Below, piece after piece: positions 21,524-27,522 of a stretch of DNA of 27,522 nt. The notes beneath the pieces are model-generated. The model saw only the letters and a program-made list of their open reading frames with translations, was not told where the DNA came from and made no database searches. The position numbers were made by a program, and so were the translations under genes. The DNA comes from JAXHUA01 sp034189695 (GTDB taxonomy: Bacteria; Chloroflexota; Dehalococcoidia; E44-bin15), in NCBI GenBank assembly GCA_034189695.1, contig JAXHUA010000111.1:1-27522 (forward strand), written 5' to 3'. Within the stretch, counting starts at the first letter, position 1. Every line of letters starts with the position of its first letter.

Positions 21524-22240
21524 ATGGCAGTCCCAATACTGAAAACTGCAGGACTCAGCAAGACATACGAAACGAAGTCGAACAAGGTCAGGGCCCTCTC
21601 AAACGTCAGCCTCGTCATCGAGAGAGGGGAACTGGTTGCTGTCATGGGCCCCTCCGGCTCAGGCAAGACCACGCTGCTCACACTGCTGGGGTGCCTCGAC
21701 AGACCGACCAGCGGCAAGATACTGCTCGGGCCGAAGGCCTTGAACATCACGGACATCGCCGAGTCCGAGCTATACAAGATACGAAGGAAGCTCGTCGGGT
21801 TCATCTTCCAGAGCTTCAATCTGATGCCGAATCTCACCGCGATCGAGAACGTCGAACTGCCCATGCAGGGCCTCATACCATCGGCAGCTCGAAGACGAAA
21901 GAGGGCGCGCCTCCTTCTGCGTGTGACGGAGATCCCGCACAGAGAGAAACACAAGCCGGCTCAGCTCAGCGGTGGCGAGCTACAGAGAGTAGCCATCGCC
22001 CGGGCGCTGGCAAACGGCCCGAACCTGATACTGGCCGACGAACCCACGGGCAACCTCGATTCCGAGACCGGGTCGAGCATCATCAGCCTTCTGCGCCGAC
22101 TGGCCGACGAGCAGAAGCGCACTATCATCATGGTGACCCACGACCCCCACATGGCGACCTACGCCACCAGGACTCTGTACCTCAGGGACGGGAAGCTTCA
22201 GGCGGACGAGTCATTCAAGACCTCTTCAGCCGAGTCGTAG
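21524..22240 (+). CDS. MacB/LolD-type ABC transporter ATPase
   Basis: The 238-residue ATPase energises the permease encoded just upstream. Motifs are Walker A GPSGSGKT, Q-loop FQSFNLMPNLT, signature LSGGELQRVAIARAL, Walker B LILADEPTGNLD and the switch THD; GNLDSETG is typical of the MacB/LolD/FtsE branch. The signature has Glu in the place of the usual Gln (SGGE). The ATG at 21524 has AGGAGG nine bases upstream; the longer frame is an artefact. The gene ends 22 bp before an inverted repeat shared with the end of the convergent phosphotriesterase gene. Confidence 0.93.
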   Translation: MAVPILKTAGLSKTYETKSNKVRALSNVSLVIERGELVAVMGPSGSGKTTLLTLLGCLDRPTSGKILLGPKALNITDIAESELYKIRRKLVGFIFQSFNLMPNLTAIENVELPMQGLIPSAARRRKRARLLLRVTEIPHREKHKPAQLSGGELQRVAIARALANGPNLILADEPTGNLDSETGSSIISLLRRLADEQKRTIIMVTHDPHMATYATRTLYLRDGKLQADESFKTSSAES

Positions 22241-22261
22241 TGCTCTCCGCCTTCGTCAACA

Positions 22262-22328
22262 GGACAACCCGAGGTGGACTCGCTTCCCAGCGAGTTACTG
22301 GCCCGCCAGAAGCCGCCTCGGGTTGTCC
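22262..22328. repeat. 13-bp perfect inverted repeat at a convergent gene junction
   Basis: GGACAACCCGAGG (22262-22274) and its exact complement CCTCGGGTTGTCC (22316-22328) enclose 41 bp that contain a further hairpin (ACTCGC-TTCCCA-GCGAGT). The right arm encodes Asp-Asn-Pro-Arg near the C-terminus of the phosphotriesterase. No T-run follows on either strand, so it may be a stabilising 3' structure rather than a simple terminator. Confidence 0.6.
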
Positions 22329-23266
22329 ACCATCATCATCCCTACCCTGTCCTCCCCTACCCCCGCCTCCTTGAGAGCCGGTATGACGTCCTTGAACACG
22401 TGGCTGTACGACCAGTTCGCCAGCAACCCCTGCAGGAAGTCGGGAAGCTCGAAGGGACGGCCAAGCCAGCGAGGCGAGTAGTCGTGCGACAGCATGATGC
22501 GATCGGCGTAGCCCACGCCCGCCAGGCCGATGATGCAGGCTTGCCTCAGCCTGTCCGGGGCCATGAGCTCGATCCCCAACCGGTCGAAGGCGATGTACAC
22601 CCCCTTGTCAAGCACCGACGTGTGGTACCCCAGGTCCGAGTTACCCCCCATGTGGCCGATCATGATCCGCCTGGGGTCCGCCCCTTCAGAGATGAGCAGG
22701 TCGCACTGCTCCGGCCCCATCGTGCCCCCTTCTGTGTGGGTGATGATGGGAACACCGGTCTCCTTCTGCGCCCGGGCCGCCGCCTTCAGAACCGCTTCCT
22801 CGTAGGGCGATATGCAGCCGTGTCCCGTCGCCACCTTGATGACGCCCGGCTTGACGCCGGTGTCACCGATGCCCTCTGTTATCTCCTTCACAAACGTCTC
22901 GCACATCTCCGTGGCGATGTCGAAAAGCTGGCTGCGGAACTTGAAGTAGGCCGGCTGGCCCATCGACTCCATGTACATACCGGTGGCACAGACTATGTTG
23001 AGGCCCGCCCTCTCCGCGACCATCTTCGCCAGCTCGACGTCCCGGTTGAGGTCGATCGGGCTGGCATCGACCATTGTCTTCAAGCCGTGGGCCTTCGCCT
23101 CGCTCAGGGCCTCGACACACGCTGCGGCAATCGCCTCCCTGTCGTACGGCGGAGCATACGCATCGCACTCCCAGCCGGCGTGGCCCAGCACGAGGTGTTC
23201 GTGTATCAGGGTCACCCCCAGTTCGTCCGCCGGCACCGGGCCCAGCACCGTATTCACCATAGCCAT
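22295..23266 (-). CDS. Phosphotriesterase-family amidohydrolase (lactonase/esterase-like)
   Basis: The 323-residue protein has the binuclear-metal TIM-barrel motifs of the phosphotriesterase family: HEHL near residue 22, the carboxylated-lysine segment GVIKVATG, ITHTEGG, GHMGGNSD and the final ligand in LSHDYSPRW. Members hydrolyse lactones or phosphotriesters; the substrate here is unknown. The start at 23266 is fixed by AAGGAGG seven bases upstream; the longer frame adds 20 unlikely residues. A divergent promoter region separates it from fmdB. It faces the ABC ATPase tail to tail. Confidence 0.9.
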   Translation of the reverse strand: MAMVNTVLGPVPADELGVTLIHEHLVLGHAGWECDAYAPPYDREAIAAACVEALSEAKAHGLKTMVDASPIDLNRDVELAKMVAERAGLNIVCATGMYMESMGQPAYFKFRSQLFDIATEMCETFVKEITEGIGDTGVKPGVIKVATGHGCISPYEEAVLKAAARAQKETGVPIITHTEGGTMGPEQCDLLISEGADPRRIMIGHMGGNSDLGYHTSVLDKGVYIAFDRLGIELMAPDRLRQACIIGLAGVGYADRIMLSHDYSPRWLGRPFELPDFLQGLLANWSYSHVFKDVIPALKEAGVGEDRVGMMMVDNPRRLLAGQ

Positions 23267-23296
23267 GGCAGTCCTCCTTGCGGCTTCGACTGACCA

Positions 23297-23326
23297 AGAG
23301 TAAATGATTCCGCGACGCTGAGTCAA
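23297..23326 (-). promoter_or_regulatory. Promoter of the phosphotriesterase-like gene
   Basis: On minus, TTGACT (23321-23326) and TACTCT (23297-23302) are 18 bp apart. They lie about 30 bp before the start codon. Confidence 0.5.
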
Positions 23327-23375
23327 CGAGGCACCTCAGTGCACATGTCACACGCGATGCCGTAGCGCCTCCAGT

Positions 23376-23404
23376 TTGCCCGAAAGCGCCAGTTTGCGTA
23401 TAAT
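23376..23404 (+). promoter_or_regulatory. Promoter of the fmdB-thiE-translin-hppA genes
   Basis: TTGCCC (23376-23381), a 17-bp spacer and a perfect TATAAT (23399-23404). It is the only clear promoter I see before the pyrophosphatase gene, so it may drive all five genes. Confidence 0.65.
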
Positions 23405-23449
23405 CTGTAGTAGGAGCAGGCCCAATCATCATCGGCGGAGGTGCCGACA

Positions 23450-23836
23450 TTGCCCATCTATGAGTATCGCTGCAACGCCTGTCACAAGAAGGTTAGTATA
23501 TACGTGCGCAACCCCTCGGCGCCCTCCTCGCCCACCTGCCCCTCATGCGGTGGCGAGGACTTGACGCGGCTTCTGTCGACCTTTACGGTGCGTGGCACGT
23601 ACAGGGATATCTACGAGGACATACTGTCCGACAACCAGTTGACCTCCGGTCTCATGCGCAACGACCCCAAGGCGCTGGCGGAGTGGAACCGCCGAATGAC
23701 CAAGGGAATGGAAGAGGTCGACGTCCCTCCCGAATACGAGGACGCGCTGGACAAGATGGACCATGGAATCATGCCCGAGACGCCAATAGGCGGTGACCCC
23801 TCTGGGGGCGCCGGGTCCGGCGACAAGACCGAATGA
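23450..23836 (+). CDS. FmdB-family zinc-ribbon protein 1
   Basis: The 128-residue protein begins MPIYEYRCNAC, the hallmark of the FmdB family, and has four cysteines (C8, C11, C30, C33) forming a zinc ribbon. FmdB was named as a regulator of formamidase, but most members are of unknown role. The TTG at 23450 is chosen because it gives the family start exactly and has GGAGGTG six bases upstream; the GTG at 23441 falls inside that Shine-Dalgarno. The C-terminal half is acidic with a Gly-rich end. A paralogue with identical Cys spacing follows after 11 bp. Confidence 0.85.
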   Translation: MPIYEYRCNACHKKVSIYVRNPSAPSSPTCPSCGGEDLTRLLSTFTVRGTYRDIYEDILSDNQLTSGLMRNDPKALAEWNRRMTKGMEEVDVPPEYEDALDKMDHGIMPETPIGGDPSGGAGSGDKTE

Positions 23837-23847
23837 GGTGACCGCCC

Positions 23848-24216
23848 GTGCCAATCTACGAGTTTCGCTGCCCCGATTGTAGAAGGACGGTGAGCATCTT
23901 CACCAGACGAATCGGCGACCCGGTCGCTCCGGAATGCCCGCACTGCGGCAACACCGACCTGGTCCGGCTGGTATCCCGCTTCTCGCACCGGAAGTCGGCA
24001 GACCAGTGGCTCAAGGATGCCGGTCCGCCACAGGCGATGGGGGACATGGACTACTACAAGGACCCGCGCAATATCGGACGCTGGACCGAGCACAGGCTGA
24101 AACAGCTCGGCATGGACATGCGGAGCGAAGAGTACCGGAATACCTTCTCCGAGGTACGCGAGATGATCGACAAGGCACGCGAGGGGGAGATGCCGGAATC
24201 GCTCGATGGCCTCTAG
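23848..24216 (+). CDS. FmdB-family zinc-ribbon protein 2
   Basis: This 122-residue paralogue begins MPIYEFRCPDC and has C8, C11, C30 and C33 at the same positions as the protein before it. After the ribbon the two diverge, although both keep a short acidic helical stretch. The GTG start has GAGGTGA upstream. thiE begins five bases after its stop, so translation is likely coupled. The partner of either protein is unknown. Confidence 0.85.
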   Translation: MPIYEFRCPDCRRTVSIFTRRIGDPVAPECPHCGNTDLVRLVSRFSHRKSADQWLKDAGPPQAMGDMDYYKDPRNIGRWTEHRLKQLGMDMRSEEYRNTFSEVREMIDKAREGEMPESLDGL

Positions 24217-24221
24217 GTACC

Positions 24222-25247
24222 ATGCTACGCCTCATTGATGCCAACCTCAACCGTGCGAGCGAGGGGCTACGAACGCTGGAAGACGTAGCCCGCTTCATTC
24301 TGAACGATGCCCGCCTGAGCGCCGACCTGAAATCGCTTCGGCACGACCTCACCCAGGAGTATGCCCCACCTCAGAAGGCCCTCCTCTCCGCTCGAGACTC
24401 CGCCCGAGACGTGGCAGCCTTTGTCGGACAGGAGAGCGAAGTGCACCGTACGGGGGTCTCCGACATTGTGACCGCCAGCGCGAGGAGGGTCGAGGAATCG
24501 CTACGTGTGCTGGAGGAGTTTGCCAAACTGCCCGATAGTGTGCTAGAATCGGATAGGTTCAAGAGGGCGCGGTTCGCCCTCTACGACTTGGAGCGTGAAC
24601 TCACCGGCAGACTGCTTCGACAGGGCAGAAGAGTGTCAGGGCTCTACGTGATAGTCGACCCTGAGGCGCTCCAGGGGCGGGACGAGGTCGCTGTTGCCGA
24701 GAAGGCGATCTCAGGCGGCGCCAGAGCGGTGCAGCTCCGGGACAAGCGCCGCAGCAAAATAGAGACACTACGCAGGGCCAATGAACTGAGAGCGCTTTGC
24801 GCTCGTTATGATGCGTTGTTCATAGTGAATGACCACCTCGACGTTGCCCTGGCCTCAGTGGCCGATGGTCTGCACTTGGGCCACGATGATTTCCCCGTTT
24901 CCACCACACGCCAGTTCCTCTCTATTGACACCATTGTCGGCCGCACCACCAGGACAGTAGAGTCAGCCCTCCAAGCAGAGCGCGACGGCGCGGACTACGT
25001 TGCTGTCGGCTCCATTTATCCCACAGGCTCGAAGACCGACACGCATGTGGTCGGCTTGAAGCGATTGCGGGAGGTCAAGGAGGCAGTGTCAATACCAGTG
25101 GTCGCTATAGGCGGCATCAACGCCAGCAACGTCGCCGACGTGGTGGCCGCCGGTGCCGACTCCGTAGCTGTGTTGAGCGCGGTGGCGGGAGCGGAGGATG
25201 TTGAGGGTGCGGCGCGACGGCTGTCGGGGGCCATCAGTAGTAGCTGA
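24222..25247 (+). CDS. thiE: Thiamine phosphate synthase with N-terminal extension
   Basis: ThiE joins HMP-diphosphate and thiazole phosphate to form thiamine monophosphate, the substrate of ThiL. The 341-residue chain is longer than the usual 210 or so. Residues 1 to about 130 form an alpha-rich domain beginning MLRLIDANLNRASEGLRTLEDVARF, seen in cyanobacterial and some other ThiE proteins. The C-terminal barrel has GLYVIVD, AVQLRDK, FIVNDHLDVA, GADYVAVGSIYPT and VVAIGGINASNV. The ATG at 24222 is five bases after the fmdB stop, with only AGGT as Shine-Dalgarno. The task of the N-terminal domain is not clear. Confidence 0.92.
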   Translation: MLRLIDANLNRASEGLRTLEDVARFILNDARLSADLKSLRHDLTQEYAPPQKALLSARDSARDVAAFVGQESEVHRTGVSDIVTASARRVEESLRVLEEFAKLPDSVLESDRFKRARFALYDLERELTGRLLRQGRRVSGLYVIVDPEALQGRDEVAVAEKAISGGARAVQLRDKRRSKIETLRRANELRALCARYDALFIVNDHLDVALASVADGLHLGHDDFPVSTTRQFLSIDTIVGRTTRTVESALQAERDGADYVAVGSIYPTGSKTDTHVVGLKRLREVKEAVSIPVVAIGGINASNVADVVAAGADSVAVLSAVAGAEDVEGAARRLSGAISSS

Positions 25248-25269
25248 ATTGGGTGAATGAGTAAGCTCA

Positions 25270-25956
25270 ATGAGTAGGATAACAAAGAGTCTGGAACAGA
25301 TAGCCGACAAGGCTCGTGCTTCCCTGTCAACGAAGGACGCTGCCCGGGAGAAAGCACTCAAGCTTTCCAGGGACACCGTTCGTCACTCGGCGGACGCAAT
25401 CCGCGCCGTGCACCGCGGCGAATACGACGAGGCCCGCTCCCGTCTGTCTGCCGCACGCGACCTCCTCAAGGAACTGGACGTCGCACTCGTCGACCAGCCT
25501 GAGTTCCTCTACAGCGGCTTCGTGTTCAGCGGCCAGAAAGAGTACGTCGAGGGCTGCATCACGCTGAGCCTCATCACTGAGAACACCCTCCCCGGCCCCG
25601 ATGAACTCGGGATCGGCGCCGCCGCCTACCTCAATGGCCTCGGTGAAGCCGTAGGCGAACTGAGGCGTCACGTGCTCGACCTGATTCGAAAGGGCGAGGT
25701 GCAGCGCTGCGAAGAACTCCTCGAGTTCATGGATGACATGTACGGGGTGATGGTGACCATGGATTTTCCCGAGGCGATGACCGGGGGGCTGAGACGAACC
25801 ACAGATGCAGTGCGCGGTATCCTCGAGCGAACGCGAGGGGACCTGACTGTTGCCTTCAGGCAGTGGGACCTGGAGGCCAAGCTGGCCGCCTTCGAGGAGA
25901 GGTTGAAACGTTCGAGTGAATCTTCAGACCAAGGAGGAGCAGCCTTGAGTCCCTGA
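25270..25956 (+). CDS. Translin-family RNA/ssDNA-binding protein
   Basis: The 228-residue all-helical protein matches the translin/TRAX family: GQKEYVEGCI (89-98), LPGPDELGIGAAAYLNGLGEAVGELRRHVLDLIRKGE (about 107-143), FMDDMYGVMVTMDFP and GGLRRTTDAVRGILERTRGDLT. E91 and E94 in EYVE and D191 in the RGDLT block lie where TRAX has acidic residues needed for RNase activity, so this may be a nuclease rather than a passive binder. Archaeal relatives form shells around RNA. The start codon has only a weak Shine-Dalgarno and lies 22 bp after thiE. The pyrophosphatase gene follows after 51 bp. Confidence 0.85.
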   Translation: MSRITKSLEQIADKARASLSTKDAAREKALKLSRDTVRHSADAIRAVHRGEYDEARSRLSAARDLLKELDVALVDQPEFLYSGFVFSGQKEYVEGCITLSLITENTLPGPDELGIGAAAYLNGLGEAVGELRRHVLDLIRKGEVQRCEELLEFMDDMYGVMVTMDFPEAMTGGLRRTTDAVRGILERTRGDLTVAFRQWDLEAKLAAFEERLKRSSESSDQGGAALSP

Positions 25957-26007
25957 ACGCAGTTGTAGTCAGTACGAGTTGAAGCGAGAGACCTAGGAGG
26001 TCGGAAT

Positions 26008-27522
26008 ATGGATCCAATTATCTTTGCAGTAATCGCGGGTGTTCTGGCGTTCGCCTTTGCTGCATATCTTATCGTATACGTCCTCAAGCAGGACCAGGGC
26101 CCGGAAAGGATGCGGGAGATATCCCAGGCCATCAAAGAGGGCGCCATGGCATTCTTGAGAAGGGAATACCAGGTGCTCGCCATCTTTGTGGTGGTGATCG
26201 CTATCGTTCTGGGGTTCATTCCTTCCCTGGGCTGGTGGGTCGCATTGTCCTTCATCTTCGGAGCGGTGTGCTCCGGCGCGGCGGGCTTCGTCGGCATGAG
26301 TATGGCCGTGAGGGCAAACTGCCGGACTGCCGCCGCAGCCGCGAAGAACCTCAATCAGGGACTGCGAGTCTCCTTCCGTAGCGGCGCTGTCATGGGGGTC
26401 GGCGTTGTCGCCATCGGCATCATCGGCCTGAGCATTCTCTACTTCATCTTCAACGGGCACGTTGACTTCCTCAAGATCATCCCCGGCTTCGGCTTCGGCG
26501 CCTCAGGCGTGGCCATCTTCGCCAGGGCCGGGGGCGGCATCTTCACCAAAGCGGCGGATACCGGGGCCGACATCGTGGGCAAGGTCGAGCAGGGCATCCC
26601 CGAGGATGACCCGCGCAATGCTGCGGTCATCGCCGACTTCGTTGGGGACAACGTCGGCGATGTGGCCGGCATGGGTGCCGACCTTTTCGAGTCCTACGTG
26701 GACTCTATCATCGCCACCATGACTCTGGCCAGCATCGCAGTTGTGGCTGGCCTGGCCTCCACGCAGGTCGCCTGGTGGTTGCCAATGATGATCGCCACCG
26801 GCGGCATCATCGCCTCCATCATAGGGGTGTTCCTCGTCAGAGTGGGCGAGAAAGCCGAGATGGGTGCACTGCTCAACGCGTTGCGTCGTGGCACCTTCTC
26901 AGCATCCATACTCACCGCCATCTTCGCCGCTCTCGCGGTGTACTTCCTGCACGCCGGTTGGGGCATATTCTGGGCAGTCCTCGCCGGGCTCATCGCTGGC
27001 GTTCTCATCGGTGAGAGCACCAACTACTTCACGTCCTACGCCTTCGGGCCAACGCGCCGCGTGTCACAGGCCTCTCTGACAGGCGCAGGCACGAACATCA
27101 CCGCCGGCTTCAGCAACGGACTGCTGAGCACTGCGCCACCGATAATCCTGATAGTCATCGCCATCCTGGTGGCCAACCAGTTCGCCGGCATGTACGGTAT
27201 CGCTATCGCGGGCATTGGCATGCTCTCAACACTGGGCATCACACTGGCTACTGACGCCTACGGGCCGGTGGCCGACAACGCTGGTGGCATCGTCGAGATG
27301 TCCGACCTGCCGCCGGAGATCAGGGAGCGCACCGACGCCCTGGACTCGCTGGGCAACACGACTGCGGCGACGGGCAAGGGATTCGCCATCGGCGCAGCCG
27401 GGCTGACCGCGCTCGCCCTGATGCTGTCCTACACCCAGGCTGCGGGCATCGCACTGGGCGACATCAGTCTGCTCCACCCGGCAGTGGTGGCCGGCATATT
27501 CCTCGGCGTCCTCATGCCAGCC
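26008..27522 (+). CDS. hppA: Membrane-bound ion-pumping pyrophosphatase (partial, cut by right edge)
   Basis: The protein splits pyrophosphate to pump H+ or Na+ across the cytoplasmic membrane. Of an expected 680 or more residues, 505 are present. The signature KAADTGADIVGKVEQGIPEDDPRN is followed by DFVGDNVGDVAGMGADLFESY, both with the acidic residues that bind Mg-pyrophosphate. In GNTTAATGKG the Ala and Gly at the K/A switch positions mark the potassium-dependent type. The Glu in DLFESY sits as in Na+-pumping and some H+-pumping relatives, so the ion is undecided. Many hydrophobic helices are visible. AGGAGGT lies eight bases before the ATG. Confidence 0.93.
   Translation, partial: MDPIIFAVIAGVLAFAFAAYLIVYVLKQDQGPERMREISQAIKEGAMAFLRREYQVLAIFVVVIAIVLGFIPSLGWWVALSFIFGAVCSGAAGFVGMSMAVRANCRTAAAAAKNLNQGLRVSFRSGAVMGVGVVAIGIIGLSILYFIFNGHVDFLKIIPGFGFGASGVAIFARAGGGIFTKAADTGADIVGKVEQGIPEDDPRNAAVIADFVGDNVGDVAGMGADLFESYVDSIIATMTLASIAVVAGLASTQVAWWLPMMIATGGIIASIIGVFLVRVGEKAEMGALLNALRRGTFSASILTAIFAALAVYFLHAGWGIFWAVLAGLIAGVLIGESTNYFTSYAFGPTRRVSQASLTGAGTNITAGFSNGLLSTAPPIILIVIAILVANQFAGMYGIAIAGIGMLSTLGITLATDAYGPVADNAGGIVEMSDLPPEIRERTDALDSLGNTTAATGKGFAIGAAGLTALALMLSYTQAAGIALGDISLLHPAVVAGIFLGVLMPA

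Overview
The window looks like a chromosomal segment of a GC-rich bacterium, most likely a member of the Chloroflexota (Dehalococcoidia-like). This is inferred from gene content and not from a marker gene. The pointers are acyl-CoA synthetase paralogues in tandem, small FmdB zinc-ribbon proteins, a thiamine phosphate synthase with an extra N-terminal domain, a translin-family protein, a potassium-type membrane pyrophosphatase and a DUF2680-like secreted protein. No rRNA, CRISPR array or prophage was seen.

Layout. 1-130: the end of an insertion sequence, with the first codons of a transposase reading off the left edge and two 22-bp subterminal repeats. 131-275: a structured stretch that could be a small RNA ending in a strong terminator. 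264-2581 (minus): a NYN-domain nuclease and a beta-class DNA methyltransferase fused to an Mrr-like nuclease domain. 2796-2952 (minus): tRNA-Lys(CTT) with its promoter and terminator, followed by a hairpin repeat pair. 3244-4086 (plus): a DegV lipid-binding protein. 4093-9708 (minus): three paralogous acyl-CoA synthetases, with good sigma-70-type promoters before the second and third. 9929-11888: a HAD phosphatase, a 4-oxalocrotonate tautomerase and a metallophosphoesterase on minus, with a small Cys-rich protein on plus between the last two. 11970-15002 (plus): a compact operon thiL-tsaE-tsaB-thioesterase-ndk, apparently started from a leaderless promoter. It converges on rsfS. 15570-17600 (plus): mnmA-rnhB-yraN, overlapping genes for tRNA thiolation, RNA-DNA hybrid removal and a YraN protein.

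17634-22240 (plus) is the most interesting part. It holds an OmpR-type response regulator and histidine kinase, a secreted DUF2680-like protein, and a MacB-type ABC permease with its ATPase. Each of the three transcription units starts with the same site: two TTTACC boxes 11 bp apart, the second exactly 10 bp before a -10-like hexamer. This strongly suggests one autoregulated envelope-response regulon contained in about 4.6 kb.

22295-23266 (minus): a phosphotriesterase-family amidohydrolase. 23450-27522 (plus): an apparent operon of two FmdB paralogues, thiE, a translin-family protein and a membrane pyrophosphatase cut by the right edge. Many start codons were moved inward from the longest reading frame on the basis of Shine-Dalgarno position, promoter position or family N-termini; these choices are given per gene.
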